Positions 1-5,968 are shown, counted from the stretch's first letter. The stretch is DNA of 6,538 nucleotides from Prolixibacteraceae bacterium (GCA_003516705.1 DPCJ01000057.1:1-6538), one strand, 5' to 3'. Translations and numbers: made by a program. The notes: a model not told the origin generated them from the letters alone.

Positions 1-148
1 TGTTCCGTAACTCTTTCAGAAAAGCTGCATCGGTTGAGTAAGCTGCAAGCCCTGTAATGATTAGAACTGCATAAGCGACTAATGAAATATATTTTAGGGA
101 TAGCGGCATGTATGCCCTGCTGAAAGCCCGGTTTATTTGTTTAAGCAT
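1..148 (-). CDS. Membrane protein, N-terminal fragment (window edge)
   Basis: An open frame begins with ATG at 148 and runs off the left edge after 49 codons. The visible protein has a basic start (MLKQINRAFSRAY) followed by a hydrophobic stretch at about residues 20-37 (YISLVAYAVLIITGLAAY), which should be a first membrane helix or signal anchor. It lies 29 bases downstream of the hemerythrin-like gene on the same strand, so it is probably the next gene of that operon. The pattern of a helix followed by a short extracytoplasmic stretch (STDAAFLKELRN) reminds me of membrane-bound 4Fe-4S proteins of the NosR/CcoG type. No cysteine motif falls inside the window, so this is only a guess from memory. 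That it is a real gene is likely; its product is uncertain. Confidence 0.6.
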   Translation of the reverse strand, partial: MLKQINRAFSRAYMPLSLKYISLVAYAVLIITGLAAYSTDAAFLKELRN

Positions 149-177
149 AAAATTCAATGATAATTGTTAGTAATTGT

Positions 178-906
178 TTATAGCTTAGGTGTGAATTGGG
201 ACAAATCGTAAATTCCCAGTTGTTTTTCTATAGTAGCTACTCTTTCGACCATTGTATCGAAACCATCTTCGCCGAAAAGCTCATGTTCCTTGTGTTCAAA
301 GTCTTCGCCCAGGGCAAAATATTCGTTTTTTGAAACAATTTTCCGAATAGCAGGGAACAATACTGTATCTTCACGTGATTCGTGCGGGCGGTACATTCCG
401 TTAAAATCTTCAAGCAGTTTTATCAACTTCTGACTTTCGTTTGCATCAGCGAGAGATTTTATTTTCCCAAACTGTATAATCTGGTCGGTTAAGATTCGTC
501 CGGCATTGTGTTGTGAGCGTAATACCTGCACCAGGTCGGTTAACAGGTTAGCCTTTTCAAACCGGGGGAACAAATAATCTTCTTCCAGTTTTTCGTGGTA
601 GTCTTCAATAAAAATTCGGATTATCTGAGCCGAATTGTTCAGGACTGCCAAATCGAATTGTTCATTATTTACAAGGTGCAGCTTACAGGTATCATAAATG
701 AGTAAAATCCGGTTCAGTACGCCATGTTCACGCATCAGGTCTTCAGCTGGGCTTACTTCTTCTTCGCCTTCTTCTTTGCATGAGGTAATTAAGCCTATGC
801 TTGGGATAGTTGCTACAAGACCAAGTGCTATACCATTTTTTAGAAATGCCCTACGGTTGTTATCAGAACCATTTACCGGGAATTGGTTGTTATTGAAAGT
901 TTTCAT
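178..906 (-). CDS. Hemerythrin-like (HHE) domain lipoprotein with Tat signal
   Basis: This 242-residue protein starts with a twin-arginine signal: N-R-R-A-F-L-K at about residues 17-23, a hydrophobic core, then a lipobox-like I-T-S-C with Cys43. It should therefore be exported folded and lipid-anchored outside the cytoplasm. The mature part has the hemerythrin pattern of metal ligands: His61 (EHGVL), His104 and Glu108 (HEKLEEDYLFP), His133 (QHNAGR), His175 and Glu179 (HESREDTVLFP), and a last histidine at 205 or 208 (EHKEHELF). Proteins with this fold bind a di-iron centre and sense or bind O2, NO or peroxide, or handle iron. Tat export fits a cofactor loaded in the cytoplasm. The start lies 3 bases after the DoxX gene stop, so the two are surely cotranscribed. 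The family call is firm; the exact role is unknown. Confidence 0.9.
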   Translation of the reverse strand: MKTFNNNQFPVNGSDNNRRAFLKNGIALGLVATIPSIGLITSCKEEGEEEVSPAEDLMREHGVLNRILLIYDTCKLHLVNNEQFDLAVLNNSAQIIRIFIEDYHEKLEEDYLFPRFEKANLLTDLVQVLRSQHNAGRILTDQIIQFGKIKSLADANESQKLIKLLEDFNGMYRPHESREDTVLFPAIRKIVSKNEYFALGEDFEHKEHELFGEDGFDTMVERVATIEKQLGIYDLSQFTPKL

Positions 907-909
907 AAT

Positions 910-1362
910 CTAAGACTTAATTGATTTATAAATTATTGAATCAACAGACCATTTACCAGCTCCATAAATAAGCAGATAAATAAGCAACAGGGTCATAGCA
1001 AAATCGGTGCGGTATTCGTGTGCCATTGCCCAGAAGCCTTTATCCATAAGGATAGGCCATTTGGTGGTTACAAAAGCGGTGAGCATTATTATAAACAAGG
1101 GTGTTGATGTAAGCCTGGTTAGCAAACCGAGCAAAAGGAGAGAGCCGCAAATTATTTCGAACGTTGCCACAAAATATGCCCAAAAAGCAGGGTCGGCAAA
1201 CCCTATTTTCTCAAACCGGCCAACACCTACCAATTCTGGGAACAGGAACTTTTGAATCCCTTCGGACAGGAACACCAGCCCAACAATCAAACGAGGAATA
1301 AGGGACTTATTATCATTGGACGAACCAATTATGAATGAAAATAGTCTGTTAATTGTCTTCAT
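910..1362 (-). CDS. DoxX family membrane protein
   Basis: This 150-residue protein matches the DoxX/SURF4-like family, with the typical opening L-I-P-R-L-I-V-G-L-V-F-L-S-E-G-I-Q-K-F at residues 21-39 and four membrane segments at about 22-37, 59-81, 86-100 and 119-135. DoxX was named from the small subunit of archaeal thiosulfate:quinone oxidoreductase. Most bacterial members have no proven activity, though some associate with redox enzymes or superoxide dismutase. Its neighbours, a TauE/SafE permease 10 bases upstream and a hemerythrin-like lipoprotein 3 bases downstream, suggest a membrane redox or sulfur-linked unit. That link is inference from context. Length is normal for the family and the frame is intact. 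Confidence 0.85.
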   Translation of the reverse strand: MKTINRLFSFIIGSSNDNKSLIPRLIVGLVFLSEGIQKFLFPELVGVGRFEKIGFADPAFWAYFVATFEIICGSLLLLGLLTRLTSTPLFIIMLTAFVTTKWPILMDKGFWAMAHEYRTDFAMTLLLIYLLIYGAGKWSVDSIIYKSIKS

Positions 1363-1372
1363 GATGATTGAT

Positions 1373-2146
1373 TTAAATGATTCCTAAACCTAAAGCAATT
1401 GAAATCAATATAAGCATTACGGCTACAATAAGTTGAATGCTTCGTAATGTAACTTTTTTGAGTATCTTTTTGCCGAAGTATGCTCCTGATATTGCTGCAA
1501 GGGTAGCTGAAATTAAAAGTGTCAGGTTTTCGTGCAAATTTGCGGAAGTAAACCGTGAGGCATAAACCGAAAGCCGGGTAAAGTCGACCAAACAGGCAAT
1601 TACCACCCCGGTGGCAATGTATGCTTCCTTGTTTAAACCGCTTTTTATCAGGAATGCGCTTCGGATAGCCCCTTGGATTCCCGTCAGGCCACCAAAGAAA
1701 CCACTTAACACACCGCCTAATATCAATTTATTTCTGCCGAACTGAACTTTTTGAAACGATGGCGAAATTTCAAGTATTGAAAAGGTGATTAACAGCACGG
1801 CAATGATGAGTTTTACAGGAGTTACCTCAAACGTTTTATCCCATAAACTGTATTCAAACCAGGCAGGCAATACCGTGATTTTAAGCAGTAACCACGCCCC
1901 CACGAACGAGGCGAAGATTGCCGGGATTCCAAACCGGAATAGAACAACTTTGTCGGTGTTTTTGCCCACTAAAGCAATTTTAAACAGGTTGTTGCTAAAA
2001 TGAACGACCCCGGTTAATGCTATGGCGATATCGATGGGAAAGAAAATGGCGAATACGGGAGCTAATATGGTCCCCAGTCCAAAACCGGAAAAGAAAGTAA
2101 GCATTGCCGTGAAAAAGGCTGCTATAACAATAATAACGATTTCCAT
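1373..2146 (-). CDS. TauE/SafE (TSUP) family permease
   Basis: This 257-residue, very hydrophobic protein has about eight membrane segments in two related halves. The TSUP signature appears in each half: F-F-S-G-F-G-L-G-T near residues 18-26 and G-F-F-G-G-L-T-G-I-Q-G-A at 149-160. Family members export or import sulfur-containing anions such as sulfite, sulfoacetate or thiosulfate, and some move other organic anions. The substrate cannot be told from sequence. It starts 15 bases after the cytochrome gene stop and ends 10 bases before the DoxX gene. A DoxX neighbour and a c-type cytochrome in the same operon make a reduced sulfur compound a reasonable but unproven substrate. Confidence 0.88.
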   Translation of the reverse strand: MEIVIIVIAAFFTAMLTFFSGFGLGTILAPVFAIFFPIDIAIALTGVVHFSNNLFKIALVGKNTDKVVLFRFGIPAIFASFVGAWLLLKITVLPAWFEYSLWDKTFEVTPVKLIIAVLLITFSILEISPSFQKVQFGRNKLILGGVLSGFFGGLTGIQGAIRSAFLIKSGLNKEAYIATGVVIACLVDFTRLSVYASRFTSANLHENLTLLISATLAAISGAYFGKKILKKVTLRSIQLIVAVMLILISIALGLGII

Positions 2147-2161
2147 ATTTTATAGTGTTTC

Positions 2162-2653
2162 TTATTTTCTGACCGGGGATTGTCGCTCAACCGGAGTTTT
2201 AACAGTTACATAAGCAACCTTTTCCAAGGCATGGCAAGCCAGGCAATTCGCTGTGAGCGCCGCAAATGCCTGGGTAAACTGTGCGGTATCCTTGCTTGCG
2301 ATGGCTCTGTCAATTTCTGGCAAAGCAACGTTTAAAAAGTTCTGTGCCGATTCGGCTCTTTTAGGCCTTCTCTCCAAACCGTTTTCAATGGCTACTTTTA
2401 TTTTTTCAGCCTGATAGGAAGCATATTCCCAGTTTTCGTCCTTTCCGGCCCAGTACAATTCCTGGTAACGATAGCCAGTTTCAACCATGGCCATATCGAA
2501 ACCCCGCAGTTGTTTGGCAATGGTTTCGAGTTTCTGGTTCTCATCTCCCTTTAACCACCCATCAGTTCCTGATGCTTTATTTTCATCCCGGCCGTTGCAG
2601 GCAAACAGAATTACAACCATAGACAGGCAAAGCATTTTAATAATTGTCTTCAT
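2162..2653 (-). CDS. Monoheme class II-like cytochrome c lipoprotein
   Basis: This 163-residue protein opens with a short lipoprotein signal ending in L-F-A-C (Cys19), so it should be anchored in the envelope. A single heme c motif, C-L-A-C-H, sits close to the C-terminus with Cys137, Cys140 and His141. The preceding 100 residues look helical. A C-terminal CxxCH after a helical bundle is the layout of cytochrome c'/c556 (class II). In that family the sixth ligand, where present, lies in the first helix, and Met54 or Met56 (GFDMAM) would suit it. The protein may donate or accept electrons for the operon's redox chemistry, or bind a gas ligand. It is the first gene of the minus-strand run, with a TACCTTTG promoter element about 22 bases ahead of its ATG. 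Confidence 0.82.
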   Translation of the reverse strand: MKTIIKMLCLSMVVILFACNGRDENKASGTDGWLKGDENQKLETIAKQLRGFDMAMVETGYRYQELYWAGKDENWEYASYQAEKIKVAIENGLERRPKRAESAQNFLNVALPEIDRAIASKDTAQFTQAFAALTANCLACHALEKVAYVTVKTPVERQSPVRK

Positions 2654-2674
2654 TTCCTATTGTTTTGATTGACA

Positions 2675-2682
2675 CAAAGGTA
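2675..2682 (-). promoter_or_regulatory. Bacteroidota-type -7 promoter element for the cytochrome-led operon
   Basis: The minus strand reads TACCTTTG, an exact match to the Bacteroidota -7 consensus TAnnTTTG, 21 bases upstream of the cytochrome ATG. Transcription would start around 2668, leaving a very short leader. A TTTG lies at 2709-2712 on the same strand, but the 26-base spacer is longer than the usual range of about 17-23, so the -33 part is weak. A poor -33 box would fit a promoter that depends on an activator such as the adjacent AraC protein. Confidence 0.5.
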
Positions 2683-2730
2683 AATGGAAAGGACAACTAG
2701 GCTATGGTCAAATAAACTGTTAAAATGGTA

Positions 2731-3561
2731 TTATTGAAAATGTTTCTCCCGGAACTGGATGGGTGTCAATCCTTCGGCTTTCCTGAAGAACTTTACGAAA
2801 TTGGAAGTGTCGGAAAATGAAAGGATTTCGGCAATTTCATTCACCGTATTGTCGGTATGCAAAATGTACCGTTTGGCTTCGAGCAGAATTTGTGCCGTGA
2901 TGATTTCACTGGCGTTGCGGTTGGTTTGTTTGCGGCAAACGGCGTTCAGGTTTTGTGGCGTGGTATTCAGCAGACCGGCAAACTGGTTCACTTTGTGTAA
3001 CCGGGGACATTCCTTTACCAAAAGCTGGTGGAACTTGTCGAAAGTAGATTGGGGCAAGCCTGATTGATGTGGCTGACCTTCGGATATCTGAAGTAATTTG
3101 CCCAACAAGGCTTTTAGCAAGCCGTGAATAATTGCTTGGGAGTAGCTGGCACTCCGAATATGTTCATTCAAAATCTCATTCAGGAGTACTTCCGGAAATT
3201 GCCCGGACTTTAATTCAATCCGGATAGTCTTTGTTAACTGGTGAACTAGTTCCTGTATATCACTTTCTTTTAGCTCATCAAATTCAGCTTCTTTAAACAG
3301 GATCACAAAGCCTTTGGGAATGGAGGTGAACTGCCAAAAGTGTAACTGCCCCGGTTTAAGATAGTAAAATTCAGGAGCGGTAACCAGGTATTTTTCCGAT
3401 TCGATGCAATGAAAACCTTCGCCTTCACTAAGGAATATCAGTTCGTAATATTCGTCGTGCTTGTGCGGTTTGGTTTTCTTGATCTGTTCTTTAAACCGAG
3501 AGATTTTAAAAGTTAAACCTTCATCAAGTTTATTTTTTATGTCAATCTGACTATGGCTCAT
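2731..3561 (-). CDS. AraC-family transcriptional regulator with cupin-like sensor domain
   Basis: Taken from the ATG at 3561, the protein has 276 residues. Residues 31-85 form a cupin-like sensor domain (KPHKHDEYYELIFLSEGEG, then L-K-P-G-Q-L-H-F-W-Q). Residues 190-272 hold the two helix-turn-helix units of the AraC/XylS fold, ending in the family signature around 240-271 (EIAEILSFSDTSNFVKFFRK, then GLTPIQFR). The frame stays open to an ATG at 3681, adding 40 residues with no domain content. The 3561 start is preferred because a TACCTTTG -7 element at 3584-3591 lies inside that extension. The gene points the same way as the five-gene run and ends 77 bases before it, so that run is its most likely target. 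The ligand is unknown. Confidence 0.88.
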   Translation of the reverse strand: MSHSQIDIKNKLDEGLTFKISRFKEQIKKTKPHKHDEYYELIFLSEGEGFHCIESEKYLVTAPEFYYLKPGQLHFWQFTSIPKGFVILFKEAEFDELKESDIQELVHQLTKTIRIELKSGQFPEVLLNEILNEHIRSASYSQAIIHGLLKALLGKLLQISEGQPHQSGLPQSTFDKFHQLLVKECPRLHKVNQFAGLLNTTPQNLNAVCRKQTNRNASEIITAQILLEAKRYILHTDNTVNEIAEILSFSDTSNFVKFFRKAEGLTPIQFREKHFQ

Positions 3562-3583
3562 CTCGTAAAAATACAAATATTTG

Positions 3584-3591
3584 CAAAGGTA
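3584..3591 (-). promoter_or_regulatory. Bacteroidota-type -7 promoter element for the araC-family gene
   Basis: The minus strand reads TACCTTTG, matching TAnnTTTG exactly, 22 bases ahead of the ATG at 3561. I see no clear TTTG at the usual -33 distance; the nearest is TTTA about 24 bases upstream. The distance to the start resembles that of the same element ahead of the cytochrome gene, which supports both. Confidence 0.45.
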
Positions 3592-3853
3592 CATTTGTAA
3601 AATCGCATTAATTGTTAAAGCGAATCGTAAACGAAAGAAATCAATGGAAAACTTCCTATAGCCATTCATAGTATCCATCAACTTACTAAAGTTATAAAGC
3701 TAGGTTTTTATAAATGCTTTGGGTAGTCAACCCCACACAAGTATTGTTACACAAAGAAGGCTAAGAATATTTCAGGCATTCGGGGTATTATTCTACCGAA
3801 GAACTCATTATAGAAATCACAACAAAACTTTAATCAAAACTTAATGTCGTATT

Positions 3854-3892
3854 TATACGTTGTATTTATAAATAACGTATATTTACGTTGTA
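3854..3892 (+). promoter_or_regulatory. Probable ArsR operator: three TACGTT/AACGTA half-sites
   Basis: Three half-sites lie just before arsR: TACGTT at 3856-3861, its reverse complement AACGTA at 3874-3879, and TACGTT again at 3884-3889. The last two form a 16-base near-palindrome with a 4-base centre (TATT). The first two extend to TATACGTT/AACGTATA with a 12-base centre. The outer copies share TACGTTGTA, spaced 28 bases apart. A -7-like TATATTTA at 3878-3885 (one mismatch to TAnnTTTG) overlaps the palindrome, so a bound ArsR dimer would block transcription. The right edge is 18 bases from the ATG at 3910. That ArsR binds here is inferred from position and symmetry. Confidence 0.6.
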
Positions 3893-3909
3893 ATTTAAAT
3901 TATAAAATC

Positions 3910-4245
3910 ATGGTAGTAGCAAAAATAGATTTATTTGAGGAAAAACTGCAAATAAGGGCTGGCTTATTCAAAGCGCTTGCGCATCCTGCCCGACTACAAA
4001 TTCTTCAGTTTCTGGCTGAAACAAAGACCTGTATTTCGGGTGATATTTCAGACGAACTGCCTCTAAGCCGGACTACTGTAAACCAGCATTTGAAAGAGTT
4101 AAAGGATGCGGGTCTGATAAAAGGTCACGTAGAAGGTGTAAAAATGAACTATTGCCTCGATTACGACAAGGTAGAGGAAATGAAAAACTTATTGAGCGGT
4201 TTTCTGGATGAAATACAACTTCCTGAAAACTTTACCTGCCAGTAA
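3910..4245 (+). CDS. arsR: ArsR-family As(III)-responsive repressor
   Basis: From the ATG at 3910 the protein has 111 residues, the normal ArsR size. It shows the winged helix-turn-helix pattern: ALAHPARLQILQFL at about 22-35, a recognition helix near 52-66 (LSRTTVNQHLKELKDAG), and the wing around 70-82 (IKGHVEGVKMNYCL). The frame is open back to 3844, but that would run through the operator, so the later start is chosen. The classical E. coli metal site ELCVCD is not intact: only Cys41 (KTCISG) remains there, and Ser replaces the second Cys. Other cysteines are Cys82 and Cys110 near the C-terminus, which may complete a different three-thiol arsenite site. It probably represses its own operon and is released by arsenite. 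The arsC and arsM genes downstream support the name. Confidence 0.9.
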   Translation: MVVAKIDLFEEKLQIRAGLFKALAHPARLQILQFLAETKTCISGDISDELPLSRTTVNQHLKELKDAGLIKGHVEGVKMNYCLDYDKVEEMKNLLSGFLDEIQLPENFTCQ

Positions 4246-4284
4246 ATAATTGCAAATTGTGCTTTTTCATATCTAAAATTTGAC

Positions 4285-5013
4285 ATGATGAACTATTTTA
4301 ATTCCATAAAGCAAAATGATGCATTGAAAGAGGCACTTTATGAAATACCTGCCAGCATTTTTTTCGTCATTTTTTATTCTTTCCTGATTGGACCGATAAT
4401 TGGCCCGGAAGGAACAGCCATTAAGTTACTAATAGGGGCTGCTCTTTTTGCATTGGTATATTTTATTGAAACAAACGTATTTTTTCCAAAAGTCGATGTA
4501 CACATCATACCGATTATTTCCTACATTGAGTCACTCCGAAGGAACGACATCAGTATTTTTTTATATCGGTTGCCTGGTCAGTTTGCTGGTGCAGTATTGG
4601 CCATATTAATGATTTGGACAACAATTGCTCCGGAGTCCAAATCTCTTTATTCATTTGAGTATTTTCAACTTGACCCCTTTCTAACCGCACTTTTTACAGG
4701 TTTTATAGCACAATTTGCTTATCTGCTTCATTTTTTTGTAATGGTTCGAATGAAGATTGCTTCGTCAGTCCTTCGGTTTTTTATATTCTCTGCAGGATTA
4801 GGTGTGCTATTTTTTATTGTAACCCAATTTGGAAAAATCACTTTATTAAATCCTTTCGGATTTCTTGCCATAAGCATACTTAACGGACATCAGGGACATA
4901 TTCAGACCATATTTTTAGGTGTCGTAATCCATATAGTTGTACCAATGGTTTTTATTAGCGGTACACATTTCTTTCTGAACAGAGTTGACAGAATAATAGA
5001 GATAAATGATTAA
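4285..5013 (+). CDS. Diverged aquaporin-like (MIP fold) channel in the ars operon
   Basis: This is a hydrophobic 242-residue protein, the usual aquaporin length. Six membrane segments can be placed at about 16-36, 44-65, 92-112, 130-153, 160-181 and 206-230. Two short loops match the re-entrant half-helices. V-D-V-H-I-I-P-I-I-S at 70-79 lines up with the first NPA loop (HLNPAVT in typical members) and is followed by SLRRND and the next helix, LPGQFAGAVLAIL. L-L-N-P-F-G-F at 187-193 lines up with the second NPA loop. The boxes are I-P-I and N-P-F instead of NPA, and the arginine after the second box is Gly192. In Sinorhizobium the aquaporin AqpS sits in an ars operon and lets arsenite out; a similar role is inferred here. 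ATG at 4285 or 4288 are both possible. The fold call rests on alignment by eye. Confidence 0.62.
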   Translation: MMNYFNSIKQNDALKEALYEIPASIFFVIFYSFLIGPIIGPEGTAIKLLIGAALFALVYFIETNVFFPKVDVHIIPIISYIESLRRNDISIFLYRLPGQFAGAVLAILMIWTTIAPESKSLYSFEYFQLDPFLTALFTGFIAQFAYLLHFFVMVRMKIASSVLRFFIFSAGLGVLFFIVTQFGKITLLNPFGFLAISILNGHQGHIQTIFLGVVIHIVVPMVFISGTHFFLNRVDRIIEIND

Positions 5014-5455
5014 CATGAACAATATGCAAAAAGTTTTATTTGTCTGTACCCGAAACTCAGCCCGAAGTCAAATGGCTGAAGCATTTTTAAATCAATTGGG
5101 TAACGGCAGGTTTATTGCCGAAAGTGCAGGTTTTAAAAAGGGTAAGCTAAATCCTCTGGTTGTTGAAGCCATGAAAGAAATAGACTTTGATATTTCGAAC
5201 AATCAAACCAAAAGTGTCTTTAAGCTTTTTAAACAAGGCCGCATATACCACTATGTCATCACAGTTTGCGATGCAGCAAATGCCGAGCGTTGCCCTTTAT
5301 TTCCAGGAATGACAAAAAGGTTGAACTGGTCTTTTGAAGACCCTGCCTCATTTACAGGAACGGATGAAGAAAAACTCGAAAAAATAAGATTGGTTAGGGA
5401 TAGTATTAAAATCGAAGTAAATAGATTTGTTAAAAATATTAATCTCTTAACCTGA
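5006..5455 (+). CDS. arsC: ArsC/LMW-phosphatase family protein, first of three (CTRNSAR type)
   Basis: This 149-residue protein of the low-molecular-weight tyrosine phosphatase fold has the phosphate-binding loop C-T-R-N-S-A-R-S-Q at 14-22 (nucleophile Cys14, Arg20). Cys88 and Cys96 lie in VCDAANAERC, and F-E-D-P at 110-113 carries the expected acid, Asp112. Thioredoxin-coupled arsenate reductases use a nucleophile plus two resolving cysteines, and all three are present, though the last two are 8 apart rather than the 7 of the S. aureus enzyme. The loop resembles the CTHNSARSQ subgroup and lacks a second loop cysteine. The frame overlaps the channel gene by 8 bases if started at 5006. ATGs at 5015 and 5024 also exist, and MQKVLFVC from 5024 is the family's usual beginning. 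Arsenate reduction is likely but not certain. Confidence 0.82.
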   Translation: MINMNNMQKVLFVCTRNSARSQMAEAFLNQLGNGRFIAESAGFKKGKLNPLVVEAMKEIDFDISNNQTKSVFKLFKQGRIYHYVITVCDAANAERCPLFPGMTKRLNWSFEDPASFTGTDEEKLEKIRLVRDSIKIEVNRFVKNINLLT

Positions 5456-5470
5456 GATTTTATCTTATTA
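5441..5470 (+). terminator. Weak hairpin with T-rich tail at the arsC1 stop codon
   Basis: AATCTC (5441-5446) and GAGATT (5454-5459) can pair around a 7-base loop that includes the first base of the stop codon. TTTATCTTATT follows. With only two G-C pairs this is at best an attenuator that lowers transcription into the next arsC. The operon plainly continues in the same direction, so it may equally be a chance pairing. Confidence 0.22.
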
Positions 5471-5518
5471 TATTTTATACAGAAGCGATTATAACAGAAT
5501 ATAAAAAACAGCATTTGT

Positions 5519-5534
5519 GGTATTCGTTAATACC
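5519..5534 (+). repeat. Inverted repeat before the second arsC
   Basis: GGTATT (5519-5524) and AATACC (5529-5534) are perfect reverse complements around a CGTT loop, 11 bases ahead of the ATG at 5546. It sits in the only sizeable gap of the operon (5456-5545) and could be an mRNA hairpin near the ribosome site or a protein site. No T tract follows, so it is not an intrinsic terminator. It has no sequence relation to the TACGTT half-sites before arsR. Confidence 0.35.
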
Positions 5535-5545
5535 CATAAGTCCAA

Positions 5546-5968
5546 ATGAGAATACTTATTATTTGCAGAGCCAATAGTTGCCGCAGCCAGATGGCAGAAG
5601 CTATACTTAAAAGGCTCGATCCAAACTTAGTTGTTGAATCTGCCGGACCGGAACCAGCCGAAGCTGTTCATCCTGGAACCATTCGGGCAATGGCTGAAAT
5701 CGGGATTGATATTTCACAGTCTTCAACAACAAATATTACTGAATTTGTAAAAGAAGATTGGGATTTCGTAATTACAGTTTGTGATATTGCCAGGGAATCC
5801 TGCCCTGCATTCATAGGGAATGTTAAGAATTCCATATACCTGAAGTTTGAAGATCCACTGGCCTATGAAGGTGATGATGAGTTCCTTTTAAAACTGATCA
5901 GAACGACCAGGACACAAATAGTGAATGAATTTGAAGATTTTTATAACGAGTATTTAACCTCAAAATAA
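5546..5968 (+). CDS. arsC: ArsC/LMW-phosphatase family protein, second of three (CRANSCR type)
   Basis: This 140-residue protein has the loop C-R-A-N-S-C-R-S-Q at 7-15, with nucleophile Cys7 and Arg13. The pair Cys79 and Cys86 (VCDIARESCP) has the 7-residue spacing of thioredoxin-coupled arsenate reductases, and the acid Asp103 lies in F-E-D-P. The loop is unusual because R-A replaces the T-G found in the canonical CTGNSCRSQ. Counted by eye in a gapless alignment, it shares about 60 of 140 positions with the third copy, so these are old paralogs and not a fresh duplication. It follows the first copy after a 90-base gap and precedes the third by 5 bases. It probably reduces arsenate; the altered loop may change substrate or efficiency. 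Confidence 0.82.
   Translation: MRILIICRANSCRSQMAEAILKRLDPNLVVESAGPEPAEAVHPGTIRAMAEIGIDISQSSTTNITEFVKEDWDFVITVCDIARESCPAFIGNVKNSIYLKFEDPLAYEGDDEFLLKLIRTTRTQIVNEFEDFYNEYLTSK

Larger units (their letters stand above)
3562..3909. other. Divergent intergenic region between araC-family gene and arsR
   Basis: This stretch of 348 bases separates the two blocks and holds no convincing gene. From the left it contains the araC-family promoter element (3584-3591) and an open but probably untranslated extension of that frame up to 3681. AT-rich sequence follows, with a weak imperfect hairpin at 3779-3800 (TTCGG pairing with CCGAA around a bulge and a TTATTC loop, no T tract after it). Last comes the TACGTT half-site cluster before arsR. 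Nothing else in 3682-3840 could be assigned. Confidence 0.6.

Noticed and set aside
2759..3067. Plus-strand open frame opposite the AraC DNA-binding region
   Set aside because: It lies wholly inside the strongly supported AraC-family gene on the other strand and shows no domain of its own.
3562..3681. Forty-residue N-terminal extension of the AraC-family protein
   Set aside because: It has no recognisable domain content and contains a good -7 promoter element (3584-3591), so the ATG at 3561 is the better start.
3779..3800. Possible terminator hairpin in the intergenic region
   Set aside because: The stem has a bulge and only five good outer pairs, no T tract follows on either strand, and no gene ends nearby.
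3844..3909. Upstream in-frame start of arsR at 3844
   Set aside because: It would translate through the half-site cluster and add 22 residues not typical of ArsR; the ATG at 3910 gives the normal length.
4285..5013. Reading the hydrophobic gene after arsR as an Acr3 or ArsB arsenite pump
   Set aside because: It is far too short, with six membrane segments and none of the pump signatures; the loop pattern fits an aquaporin-like fold better.
5251..5514. Open frame on the minus strand opposite arsC1
   Set aside because: It is antisense to a clear ArsC-family gene and its translation resembles no family.
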